Source of the DNA: Tupaia tana
Taxonomy: Eukaryota > Chordata > Mammalia > Scandentia > Tupaiidae
Reading direction: 5' to 3'
DNA: 64,000 bases
Assembly: GCA_026018925.1 (NCBI GenBank)
Contig: JAKSZU010000032.1
Span: forward strand, 1,178,001 to 1,242,000
Position numbers and translations under genes: made by a program. A model generated the notes under the pieces. That model worked only from the letters and a program-made list of their open reading frames with translations. It was not told where the DNA came from and did not search any database. This document shows positions 24,001 to 37,265 of the stretch, in pieces. Positions within the stretch are counted from its first letter, which is position 1. Each line of letters opens with the position of its first letter.

Positions 24001-25343
24001 ACCTAACCTGAAGCCTAACTCAAACCATAGACCTAACCCTAACCCTAGGCGGACACCTGAAACTCAACCACAAGCCTAACCAGACCTGACGCTATCTCCA
24101 ACCGTAAAACTGAACCGAAAACTAACAGTAGCCCTAAACTTACTCCCTCAAACTAAGTTCAAACCTAACCTAACCTGAAGCCTAATTCAAACCATAAACC
24201 TAACCCTAACCCTAGGCGGACACCTGAAGCTCAACCACAACCCTAACCTGAGACCGACGCTATCTTCAAACGTAACACTGAACCGAAAACTAACAGTAGC
24301 CCCAAACTTACTCCCTCAAACTAAGTTCAAACCTAACCTAACCTGAAGCCTAACTCAAACCACAGACCTAACCCTAACCCTAGCCGGACACCTTAAGCTC
24401 AACCCCAAACTTAACCTGACCCTCACGCTAACTCAAACCGTAACACTGAACCGAAAACTAACAGTAGCCCTAAACTTACCCCCTCAAACTAAGTTCAAAC
24501 CTAACCTAACCTGAAGCCTAAATCAAACCATACACCTAACCCTAACCCTAGGAGGACACCTTAACTTCAACCCCAAACCTAACCTGACCCTAACGCTTAC
24601 TCCAACTGTAACAGTTAACCGAAAACTAACATTAGCCCTAAACTTAATCCCTCAAACTAAGTTGAAACATAACCTAACCTGAAGCCTAAATCAAACCATA
24701 CACCTAAACCTAACCCTAGGCGGACACCTTATGCTTAACCCCCACCCTAACCTGACCCTGACGCTTAATCCAACCGTAACAGTTAAACGAAAACTAACAG
24801 TAGCCCTAAACTTACTCCCTCAAACTAAGTTCAAACCTAACCTAACCTGACGCCTAAATCAAACCATACACCTAACCCTAACCCTAGGCAGACACCTTAA
24901 GCTCAACCCCAACCCTAACCTGACCCTCACGCTAACTCCAACCGTAACACTGAACCGAAAACTAACAGTAGCCCTAAACTTACTCCCTCAAACTAAGTTC
25001 AAACCTAACCTAATCTGAAGACTAACTCAAACCACAGACCTAACCCTAACCCTAGGCGGACACCTTAAGCTCAACCCCAAACCTAAACTGACCCTCACGC
25101 TAACTCCAACCGTAACACTGAACCGAAAACTAACAGTAGCCCTAAACTTACTCCCTCAAACTAAGTTCAATCCTAACCTAACCTGAAGCCTAACTCAAAC
25201 CATAGACCTAACCCTAACCCTAGGCGGACACCTTAAGCTTAATCTCAGCCCTAACCTGAACCTGAGGCTAAATCAAACTGGAACACTGAACCGAAAACTA
25301 ACAGTAGCCCTAAACTTACTCCCTCAAACTAAGTTCAAACCTA
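24001..25343 (+). repeat. higher-order unit, 8 monomers, first copy (1343 bp)
   Basis: This unit matches the following 1343 bp. The rare words CAAGCCTAACCAGACC (24071 and 25414), CTATCTTCAA, AGTTGAAACAT and CTAATCTGAAG recur in the same order. The period is eight monomers minus 1 bp. The internal TGACGC unit lacks two bases in both copies (AACCAGACCTGACGC), so that deletion predates the duplication. Confidence 0.9.
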
Positions 25344-26670
25344 ACCTAACCTGATGCCTAACTCAAACCATAGACCTAACCCTAACCCTAGGCGGACACC
25401 TGAAACTCAACCACAAGCCTAACCAGACCTGACGCTATCTCCAACCGTAAAACTGAACCGAAAACTAACAGTAGCCCTAAACTTACTCCCTCAAACTAAG
25501 TTCAAACCTAACCTAACCTGAAGCCTAATTCAAACCATAAACCTAACCCTAACCCTAGGCGGACACCTGAAGCTCAACCACAACCCTAACCTGACTCCGA
25601 CGCTATCTTCAACCGTAACACTGAACCGAAAACTAACAGTAGCCCCAAACTTACTCCCTCAAACTAAGTTCAAACCTAACCTAACCTGAAGCCTAACTCA
25701 AACCACAGACCTAACCCTAACCCTAGCCGAACACCTTAAGCTCAACCCCAAACCTAACCTGACCCTCACGCTAACTCAAACCGTAACACTGAACCGAAAA
25801 CTAACAGTAGCCCTAAACTTACTCCCTCAAACTAAGTTCAAACCTAACCTAACCTGAAGCCTAAATCAAACCATACACCTAACCCTAACCCTAGGAGGAC
25901 ACCTTAACTTCAACCCCAAACCTAACCTGACCCTAACGCTTACTCCAACTGTAACAGTTAACCGAAAATTAACATTAGCCCTAAACTTAATCCCTCAAAC
26001 TAAGTTGAAACATGACCTAACCTGAAGCCTAAATCAAACCATACACCTAAACCTAACCCTAGGCGGACACCTTATGCTTAAACCCCACCCTAACCTGACC
26101 CTGACGCTTACTCCAACCGTAACAGTTAAACGAAAACTAACAGTAGCCCTAAACTTACTCCCTCAAACTAAGTTCAAACCTAACCTAACCTGACGCCTAA
26201 ATCAAACCATACACCTAACCCTAACCCTAGGCAGACACCTTAAGCTCAACCCCAACCCTAACCTGACCCTCACGCTAACTCCAACCGTAACACTGAACCG
26301 AAAACTAACAGTAGCCCTAAACTTACTCCCTCAAACTAAGTTCAAACCTAACCTAATCTGAAGCCTAACTCAAACCACAGACCTAACCCTAACCCTAGGC
26401 GGACACCTTAAGCTCAACCCCAAACCTAAACTGACCCGCACGCTACCTCCAACCGTAACACTGAACCGAAAACTAACAGTAGCCCTAAACTTACTCCCTC
26501 AAACTAAGTTCAATCCTAACCTAACCTGAAGCCTAACTCAAACCATAGACCTAACCCTAACCCTAGGCGGACACCTTAAGCTTAATCCCAGCCCTAACCT
26601 GAACCTGAGGCTAAATCCAACCGGAACACTGAACCGAAAACTAACAGTAGCCCTAAACTTACTCCCTCAA
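25344..26670 (+). repeat. higher-order unit, 8 monomers, second copy
   Basis: This unit directly follows the first copy. The two agree closely up to about 26670, where AGTGCAATCC replaces AGTTCAAACC. Differences include CCTGATGCC near 25350, GACCCGCACGCTACC for GACCCTCACGCTAAC near 26435, and CTGACTCCGACG for CTGAGACCGACG. The right end, from 26279, also belongs to the longer copy of 19563-25366. Confidence 0.88.
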
Positions 26671-29600
26671 ACTAAGTGCAATCCTAACCTAACCAGAAGC
26701 CTAAATGAAACCATAGACCTAACCCTAACCCTAGGCGGACACCTTATGCTTAACCCCCACCCTAACCTGACCCTGACGCTTACTCCAACCATAACAGTTA
26801 AACGAAAACTAACAGTAGCCCTAAACTTACTCCCTCAAACTAAGTTCAAACCTAACCTAACCTGAAGCCTAAATCAAACCATACACCTAACCCTAACCCT
26901 AGGCGGACACCTTAAGCTCAACCCCAAACCTAACCTGGCCCTGGCGCTTACTCCAACCGTAACAGTTAACCGAAAACTGACAGTAGCCCTAAAATTACTC
27001 CCTCAAACTAAGTTCAAACCTAACCTAACCTGAAGCCTAACTCAAACAATAGACCTTGCCCTAACCCTAGGCGGACACCTTAAGCTTAACCCCAGCCCTA
27101 ACCTGAACCTGAGGCTAAATCCAACCGGAACACTGAACCGAAAACTAACAGTAGCCCTAAACTTACTCCCTCAAACTAAGTTCAATCCTAACCTAACCAG
27201 AAGCCTAAATGAAACCATAGACCTAACCCTAACCCTAGGCGGACACCTTATGCTTAACCCCCACCCTAACCTGACCCTGACGCTTACTCCAACCGTAACA
27301 GTTAAACGAAAACTAACAGTAGCCCTAAACTTACTCCCTCAAACTAAGTTCAAACCTAACCTAACCTGAAGCCTAAATCAAACCATACACCTACCCTAAC
27401 CCTAGTTGGACACCTTAAGCTCAACCCCAAAACTAACCTGACCCTGACGCTTACTCCAAACGTAACAGTTAACCGAAAACTAACAATAGCCCTAAACTGA
27501 CTCCCTCAAACTAAGTTCAAACCTAACCTAACCTGAAGCCTAACTCAAACCATAGACCTAACCCTAATCCTAGGCAGACACCTTATGCTTAACCCCCACC
27601 CTTCCCTGACCCTGACGATTACTCCAACTGTAACAGTTAACCGAAAACTAACAGTAGCCCTAAACTTACTACCTCAAACTAACTTCAAACCTAACCTAAC
27701 CTGAAGCCTAAATCAAACCATACACCTAACCATAACCATAGACAGACACCTTAATCTCAACCACAACCCTAACCTGACCCTGACGCTAAATCCAACCGTA
27801 ACAGTTTCCCGAAAACTAACAGTAGCCCTAAACTTACTCCCTCAAACTAAGTTCAAACCTTACCTAACCTGAAGCCTAAATTAAACCATACACCTAACCC
27901 TAACCCTAGGGGGACACCTGAAGCTCAAACCCAACCCTAACCTGACCCTCACGCTAACTCCAACCGTAACACTGAACATAAAACTAACAGTATCCCTAAA
28001 CTTGCTCCCTAAAACTAAGTTCAAACCTAACCTAACCTGAAGCCTAACTCAAACCATCGACCTAACCCTAACCCTAGGCCGACACCTGAAACTCAACTCC
28101 AACCCTAACCTGACCCTGACGCTGTCTCCAACCTTAATACTGAACCAAAAACTAACAGTAGTCCTAAACTTTCTCCCTAAAACTAAGTTCAAACCTAACC
28201 TAACCTGAAGCCTAACTCAAATCACAGAACTAACCCTAAAACTAGGCGGACACCTTAAGCTCAACCCCAACCTTAACCGGACCCTAACGCTAACTCCAAA
28301 CGTAACACTGAACCGAAAACTAACAGTAGCTCTAAACTTACTCCCTCAAACCAAGTTCAATCCTAACCTAACCTGAAGCGTAAATGAAGCCATAGGCCTA
28401 ACCCTAACCCTAGGCGGACACCTTATGTTTAACCCCCACCATAACCTGACCCTGACGCTTACTCCAACCGTAACAGTTAACCGAAAATTAACAGTAGCCC
28501 TAAACTTACTCCCTCAAACTAAGTTCAATCCTAACCTAACCTGAAGCCTAAATGAAACCATAGACCTAACCCTAACCCTAGGCGGAAACCTTATGCTTAA
28601 CCCCCACCCTAACCTGACCCTGACGCTTACTCCAACCGTAACAGTTTAACGAAAACTAACAGTAGCCCTAAACTTACTCCCTCAAACTAAGTTCAAACCT
28701 AACCTATCCTGAAGCCTAACTCAAACCACAGACCTAACCCTAACCCTAGGCGGACACCTTAAGCTCAACCGCAACCCTAACCTTACCCTCACGCTATCTC
28801 CAACCGTAACACTGAACCGAAAACTAACAGTAGCCCTAAACTTACTCCCTCAAATTAAGTTCAAACCTAACCTAACCTGAAACCTAATTCAAACCATAGA
28901 ACTAACCCTAACCCTAGGCGGACACCTGAAGCTCAACCACAATCCTAACCTGACTCTGACGCTATCTCCAACCGTAACACTGAACCGAAAACTAACAGTA
29001 GCCCCAAACTTACTCCCTCAAACTAAGTTCAAACCTAACCTAACCTGAAGCCTAACTCAAACCACAGACATAACCCTAACCCTAGCCGGACACCTTAAGC
29101 TCAACCCCAAACCTAACCTGACCCTGACGCTTACTCCAAACGTAACAGTTAACCGAAAACTAACAGTAGTCCTAAACTGACTCTGTCAAACTAAGTTCAA
29201 ACCTAACCTAACCTGAAGCCTAACTCAAACCATAGACCTAACCCTAACCCTAGGCAGACACCTGAAACTCAACCACAAGCCTAACCAGACCTGACGCTAT
29301 CTCCAACCGTAAAACTGAACCGAAAACTAACAGTAGCCCTAAACTTACTCCCTCAAACTAAGTTCAAACCTAACGTAACCTGAAGCCTAATTCAAACCAT
29401 AAACCTAACCCTAACCCTAGGCGGACACCTGAAGCTCAACCACAACCCTAACCTGACCCTAACGCTTACTCCAACTGTAACAGTTAACCGAAAACTAACA
29501 TTAGCCCTAAACTTAATCCCTCAAACTAAGTTGAAACATAACCTAACCTGAAGCCTAAATCAAACCATACACCTAAACCTAACCCTAGGCGGACACCTTA

Positions 29601-30235
29601 TGCTTAACCCCCACCCTAACCTGACCCTGACGCTTACTCCAACCGTAACAGTTAAACGAAAACTAACAGTAGCCCTAAACTTACTCCCTCAAACTAAGTT
29701 CAAACCTAACCAAACCTGACGCCTAAATCTATCCATACACCTAACCCTAACCCTAGGCGGACACCTTAAGCTCAACCCCTACCCTAACCTGACCCTCACG
29801 CTAACTCCAACGGTAACACTGAACCGAAAACTAACAGTAGCCCTAAACTTACTCCCTCAAACTAAGTTCAAACCTAACCTAATCTGAAGCCTAACTCAAA
29901 CCACAGACCTAACCCTAACCCTAGGCGGACACCTTAAGCTCAACCCCAACCCTAAACTGACCCTCACGCTAACTCCACCCGTAACACTGAACCGAAAACT
30001 AACAGTAGCCCTAAACTTACTCCCTCAAACTAAGTTCAATCCTAACCTAACCTGAAGCCTAACTCAAACCATAGACCTAACCCTAACCCTAGGCGGACAC
30101 CTTAAGCTTAATCCCAGCCCTAACCTGAACCTGAGGCTAAATCCAACCGGAACACTGAACCGAAAACTAACAGTAGCCCTAAACTTACTCCCTCAAACTA
30201 AGTTCAAACCTAACCTAACCTGAATCCTAACTCAA
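26279..30235 (+). repeat. collinear copy of 19563-25366 lacking two whole-monomer blocks
   Basis: Three pieces match upstream sequence in the same order: 26279-28726 with 19563-22010 (offset 6716), about 28606-29455 with 23401-24250 (offset 5205), and 29447-30235 with 24578-25366 (offset 4869). The offset steps are 1511 (nine monomers minus 1 bp) and 336 (two monomers), so the missing blocks are whole numbers of monomers. The pieces overlap slightly because junctions fall in sequence shared by all units. Confidence 0.88.
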
Positions 30236-33200
30236 ACAATAGACCTAGCCCTAACCCTATGCGGACACCTTAAGCTTAATCCAAGCCCTAACCTGAACCT
30301 GAGGCTAAATCCAACAGGAACACTGAACCGAAAACTAACAGTAGCCCTAAACTTACTCCCTCAAACTACGTGCAATCCTAACCTAACCAGAAGCCTAAAT
30401 GAAACCATAGACCTAACCCTAACCCTAGGCGGACACCTGAAACTCAACCACAACCCTAACCAGACCCTGACGCTATCTCCAACCGTAACACTGAACCGAA
30501 AACTAACAGTAGCCCTAAACTTACTCTCTCAAACTAAGTTCAAACCTAACCTAACCTGAAGCCTAACTCAAAGCATAGACCTAACCCTAACCCTAGGCGG
30601 ACACCTGAAGCTCAAGCACAACCCTAACCTGACCCTGACGCTATCTCCAACAGTAACACTGACCCGAAAACTAACAGTAGCCCCAAACTTACTACCTCAA
30701 ACTAATTTCAAACCTAACCTAACCTGAAGCCTAAATGAAACCATAGACCTAACTCTAACCCTAGGCGGACACCTTATGCTTAACCCCCACTCTAAACTGA
30801 CCCTGACGCTTACTCCAACCATAACAGTTAACCGAAAACTAACAGTAGCCCTAAACTTACTCCCTCAAACTAAGTTCAATCCTAACCTAACCTGAAGCCT
30901 ACATGAAACCATAGACCTAACCCTAACCCTAGGCGGAAACCTTATGCTTAACCCCCACCCTAACCTTACCCTGACGTTTACTCCAACCGTAACAGTTAAA
31001 CGAAAACTAACAGTAGACCTAAACTTACTCCCTCAAACTAAGTTCAAACCTAACCTAACCTGAAGCCTAAATCAAACCATACACCTAACCCTAACCCTAG
31101 GCGGACACCTTAAGCTCAACCCCAAACCTAACCTGACCCTGGTGCTTACTCCAACCGTAACAGTTAACCGAAAACTGACAGTAGCCCTAAAATTACTCCC
31201 TCAAACTAAGTTCAAACCTAACCTAACCTGAAGAATAACTCAAACCACAGACCTAACCCTAACCCTAGGCGGACACCTTAAGCTCAACCCGAACCCTAAC
31301 CTGACCCTCACGCTATCTCCAACCGTAACACTGAACCGAAAACTAACAGTAGCTCTAAACTTACTCCCTCAAACTAAGTTCAATCCTAACCTAACCTGAA
31401 GCCTAAATGAAACCATAGACCTAACCCTAACCCTTGGCGGACACCTTATGCTTAACCCCCACTCTAACCTGACCCTGACGCTTACTCCAACCGTAACAGT
31501 TATCCGAAAACTAACAGTAGCCCTAAACTTACTCCCTCAAACTAAGTTCAATCCTAACCTAACCTGAAGCCTAAATGAAACCATAAACCTAACCCTAACC
31601 CTAGGCGGAAACCTTATGCTTAAACCCCACTCTAACCTGACCCTGACGCTTACTCCAACCGTAACAGTTAACCGAAAACTAACAGTAGCCCTGAACTTAC
31701 TCCCTCAATCTAAGTTCAATCCTAACCTAACCTGAAGCCTAAATGAAACCATAGACCTAACCCTAACCCTAGGCGGACACCTTATGCTTAACCCCCACCC
31801 TACCTGACCCTGACGCTTACTCCAACCATAACAGTTAAACGAAAACTAACAGTAGCCCTAAACTTACTCCCTCAAAATAAGTTCAAACCTAAGCTAACCT
31901 GAAGCCTAAATCAAACCATACACCTAATCCTAACCCTTGGCGGACACCTTAAGCTCAACCCCAAACCTAACCTGGCCCTGACGCTAACTCCAACAGTAAC
32001 AGTTACCCGAAAACTAACAGTAGCCCTAAACTTACTCCCTCAAACTAAGTTCAAACCTAACCTAACCTGAAGCCTAACTCAAACCATAGACCTAACTCTA
32101 ACCCTAGGCAGACACCTGAAACTCAACCACAAACCTAACCAGACCCTGACGCTATCTCCAACCGTAACACTGAACCGAAAACTAACAGTAGCCCTAAACT
32201 TACTCCTTCCAACTAAGTTCAAACCTAACATAACCTGAAGCCTAATTCAAACCATAGACCTAACCCTAACCCTAGGCGGACACCTGAAGCTCAACCACAA
32301 CCCTAACCTGACCCTGACGCTATCTCCAACCGTAACACTGAACCGAAAACTAACAGTAGCCCCACACTTATTCCCTCAAACTAAGTTCAAACCTAACCTA
32401 ACATGAAGCCTAACTCATACCACAGACCTAACCCTAACCCTAGCCGGACACCTTAAGCTCAACCCCAACCCTAACCTGATCCTCACGCTAACTCCAACCG
32501 TAACACTGAACCGAAAACTAACAGTAGCCCTAAACTTACTCGCTCAAACTAAGTTGAAACCTAACCTAACCTGAAGCTTAACTCAAATTATAGACATAAC
32601 CCTAACAATAGGCGGACACCTGAAGCTCAACCCCAACCCTAACCTGACCCTGACGCTATCTCCAACCGTAACACTGAACTGAAAACTAACAGTAGCCCTA
32701 AACATACTCCCTCAAACTAAGTTCAAACCTAACCTAACCTGAAGTCTAACTCAAACAATAGACCTAACCCTAACCCTAGGCGGACACCTTAAGCTTGACC
32801 CCAACCCTAACCTGACCCTGAGGCTAAATTCAACCATAACACTGAACCGAAAAATACAATAGGCCTAAACTTACTCCCTCAAACTAAGTTCAAACCTAAC
32901 CTAACCTGAAGCCTAACTCAAAGCATAGACTTAACCCTAACCCTAGGCGGACCCCATAAGCTCAACCCCAACCCTAACCGAACCCTCACGCTAACTCCAA
33001 CCGTAACACTGAACCGAAAACTAAGTGTAGCCCTAATCCTACTTCCTCAAACTAAGTTCAAACATAACCTAACCTGAAGCCTAAATCAAATCATAGACCT
33101 AACGCTAACCCTAGGCGGACAACTCATTCTTAACCCCCACCCTAACCAGACCCTGACGCTTACTCCACCTGTAACAGTTAACCGAAAACTAACAGTAGCC

Positions 33201-36200
33201 CTAAACTTACACCCTCAAACTAAGTTCAAACCTAACCTAACCTGAAGCCTAACTCAAACCACAGACCTAACCCTAACCCTAGGCGGACACCTTAAGCTTA
33301 ACCCCAACCCTAACCTGACCCTCACGCTAACTCCAACCGTAACACTGAACCGAAAACTAACAGTAGCCCTAAACTTACTCCCTCAAACTAAGTTCAATCC
33401 TAACCTAACCTGAAGCCTAACTCAAATCATAGACCTAACCCTAACCCTAGGCGGACACCTGAAACTCAACCCCAACCATAACCTGACCCTGACGCTATCT
33501 CCAACCGTAACACTGAACCGAAAACTACCAGTAGCCGTAGCCTTACTCCCCCAAACTAAGTTCAATCCTAACCTTACCTGAAGCCTAAATGAAACCATAG
33601 ACCTAACCCTAACCCTAGGCGGACACCTTAAGCTCAACCCCAACCTTAACCGGAACCTAACGCTAACTCCAAACGTAACAGTGAACCGAAAACTAACAGT
33701 AGCCCTAAACTTACTCCCTCAAACTAAGTTCAATCCTAACCTAACATGAAGCCTAAATGAAACCATAGACCTAACCCTAACCCTAGGCGGACACCTTAAG
33801 CTCAACCCCAACCGTAACCGGACCCTCACGCTAACTCCAAACGTAACACTGAACCAAAAACTAACAGTAGCCCTAAACTTACTCCCTCAAACTAAGTTCA
33901 AACCTAACCTAACCTGAAGCCTAACTCAAACAATAAACCTAACCCTAACCCTAGGCGGACACCTTATGCTTAAACCCCACCCTACCCTGACCCTGTCGCT
34001 TACTCCAACTGTAACAGTTAACCGAAAACTAACAGTAGTCCTAAACTTTCTCCCTCAAACTAAGTTCAAGCCTAACCTAACCTGAAGCGTAACTCAAATC
34101 ACAGACCTAAACCTAAACCTAGGCGGACACCTTACGCTCAACCCCAACCTTAACAGGACCCTAACGCTAACTCCAAACATAACACTGAACCGAAAATTAA
34201 CAGTAGCTCTAAACTTACTCCCTCAAACTAAGTTCAATCCTAACCTAACCTGAAGCCTAAATGAAACCATAGACCTAACCCTAACCCTAGGCGGACACCT
34301 TATGCTTAACCCCCACTCTAACCTGACCCTGACGCTTACTCCAACCGTAACAGTTAACCGAAAACTAACTGTAGCCCTAAACTTACTCCCTCAAACTAAG
34401 TTCAATCCTAACCTAACCTGAAGCCTAAATGAAACCATAGACCTAACCCTAACCCTAGGCAGAAACCTTATGCTTAACCGCCACCCTAACCTGACCCTGA
34501 CGCTTACTCCAACCGTAACAGTTAAACGAAAACTAACAGTAGCCCTAAACTTACTCCCTCAAACTAAGTTCAAACCTAACCTAACCTGAAGCCTAACTCA
34601 AACCACAGACCTAACCCTAACCCTAGGCGGACACCTGAATTTTAATCCCAACCCTAACTTGACCATGATGCTATCTCCAACCGTAACACTGAACCGAAAA
34701 CTAACAGTAGCCCTAAACTTACTCCCTCAAACTAAGTTCAAACCTAACCTAACATGAAGCCTAACTCAAACCACAGACCTAACCCTAACCCTAGGCGGAC
34801 ACCTTAAGCTCAACCCCAACCCTAACCTGACCCTCCCGCTAACTCCAACCGTAACACTGAACCAAAAACTAAGAGTAGCCCTAAACTTACTCGCTCAAAC
34901 TAAGTTCAAACCTAACCTAACCTGAAGCCTAAATTAAACCATACACCTAACCCTAACCCTAGGCGGACACCTGAAGCTCAAACCCAACCCTAACCTGACC
35001 CTCACGTTAACTCCAACAGTAACACTGAACCTAAAACTAACAGTAGCCCTAAACTTACTCCCTCAAACTAAGTTCACACCTAACCTAACCTGAAGCCTAA
35101 CTCAAACCATAGACCTAACCCTAACGCTAGGCGGACACCTGAAGCTCAACCCCAACCATAACCTGACCCTGACGCTATCTCCAACCGTAACACTGAACCG
35201 AAAACTACCAGTAGCCCTAAACTTACTCCCTCAAACTAAGTTCAATCCTAACCTTACCTGAAGCCTAAATGAAACCATAGACCTAACCCTAACCCTAGGC
35301 AGACACCTTAAGCTCATCCCCAACCCTAATCTGTCCCTGACGCTAACTCCAACCGTAACAGTTTCCCGAAAACTAACAGTAGCCCTAAATTTACTCCCTC
35401 AAACTAAGTTCAAATCTAACCTAACCTGAAGCCTAAATGAAACCATAGACCTAACCCTAACCCTAGGCGGACACCTTAAGCTCAACCCCAACCCTAACCT
35501 GACCTCCAGGCTAACTCCAACCATATCACTGAACCGAAAACTAAGAGTAGCCCTAAACTTACTCGCTCAAACTAAGTTCAAACCTAACCTAACCTGAAGC
35601 CTAACTCAAACATAGACATAACCCTAACTATAGGCGGACACCTGAAGCTCAACCCCAACCCTAACCTGACCCTGACGCTATCTCCAACAGTAACACTGAA
35701 CCGAAAACTAACAGTAGCCCTAAACTTACTCCCTCAAACTAAGTTCAAACCTAACCTAACCTGAAGCCTAAATTAAACCATACACCTAACCCTAACCCTA
35801 GGCGGACACCTGAAGCTCAAACCCAAAACTAACCTGACCGTCACATTAACTCCAACCGTAACACTGAACCTAAAACTAACAGTAGCCCTAAACTTACTCC
35901 CTAAAATTAAGTTCAAACCTAACCTAACCTGAAGCCTAACTCAAAACATAGACCTAACCCTAACCCTAGGCGGACACCTGAAGCTCAACCCCAACCATAA
36001 CCTGACCCTGACGCTATCTCCAACCGTAACACTGAACCGAAAACTACCAGTAGCCGTAGCCTTACTCCCTCAAACTAAGTTCAATCCTAACCTTACCTGA
36101 AGCCTAAATCAAACCATGCACCTAACCCTAACCCTAGGCGGACACCTTAAGCTCAACCCCAACCTTAACCGGAACCTAACGCTAACTCCAAACGTAACAC

Positions 36201-37265
36201 TGAACCGAAAACTAACAGTAGCCCTAAACTTACTCCCTCAAACTAAGTTCAATCCTAACCTAACATGAAGCCTAAATGAAACCATAGACCTAACCCTAAC
36301 CCTAGGCGGACACCTTAAGCTCAACCCCAACCGTAACCGGACCCTCACGCTAACTCCAACGATAATAATGAACAGAAAACTAACAGTAGCCCTAAACTTA
36401 CTCCCTCAAACTAAGTTCAAACCTAACCTTACCTGAAGCCTAAATCAAACCATACACCTAACCCTAACCCTAGGCGGACACCTTAAACTCAACCCCAAAC
36501 CTAACCTGACCCTGACGCTTACTCCAACCGTAACAGTTAACCGAAAACTAACAGTAGCCCTAAACTTACACCCTCTAACTAAGTTCAAACATAACCTAAC
36601 CTGAAGCCTAAATCAAACCTTACACCTAACCGTAACCCTAGGCGGACACGTTAAGCTCAACCCCAACCATAACCTGGCCCTGACGCTAACTCCAAACGTA
36701 ACAGTTACCCGAAAACTAAAAGTAGCCCTAAACTTACTCCCTCAAAGTAAGTTCAAACCTAACCTAACCTGAAGCCTAACACAAACAATAGACCTAACCC
36801 TAACCCTAGGCGGACACCTGAAGCTCAACCCCAACCATAACCTGACCCTGACGCTATCTCCAACTGTAACACTGAACCGAAAACTACCAGTATCCCTAGA
36901 CTTACTCCCTCAAACTAAGTTCAATCCTAACCTTACCTGAAGCCTAAATGAAACCATAGACCTAACCCTAACCCTAGGCGGACACCTTAAGCTCAACCCC
37001 AACCCTAACCTGGCCCTGAAACTAACTCCAACAGTAACAGTTACCCGAAAACTAAGAGTAGCCCTAAACTTACTCCCTGAAACTAAGTTCAAACCTAACC
37101 TAACCTGAAGCCTAACTCAAACCGCAGACCTAACCCTAACCTAGGCGGACACCTTAAGCTCAACCCCAACCCTAACCTGACCCTCATGCTAACTCCAACC
37201 ATAACACGGAACCGAAACTAACAGTAGCCCTAAACTTATTCCCTCAAACTAAGTTCGAACCTAAG
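30236..37265 (+). repeat. mixed satellite block with 5- and 15-monomer echoes
   Basis: This block is about 42 monomers. Type B units cluster at 30.77-31.8 kb (TTATGCT at 30774, 30942, 31446, 31614, 31782). A segment at 33400-33836 recurs at 35919-36355, and an AAATTAAACC monomer at about 34931 recurs at 35770 (839 bp). One AGGCCT-type unit is at 32849 and one CCTCCAGG-type at 35503. No gene or other element is present. Confidence 0.87.
33400..33836 (+). repeat. segment repeated 2519 bp downstream (15 monomers)
   Basis: The segment matches 35919-36355. The most telling shared word is GTAGCCGTAGCCTTACTCCC, at 33531 and 36050, along with CCAACCTTAACCGGAACC and CTAACATGAAGCC. The offset is 15 monomers minus 1 bp. 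Confidence 0.85.
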
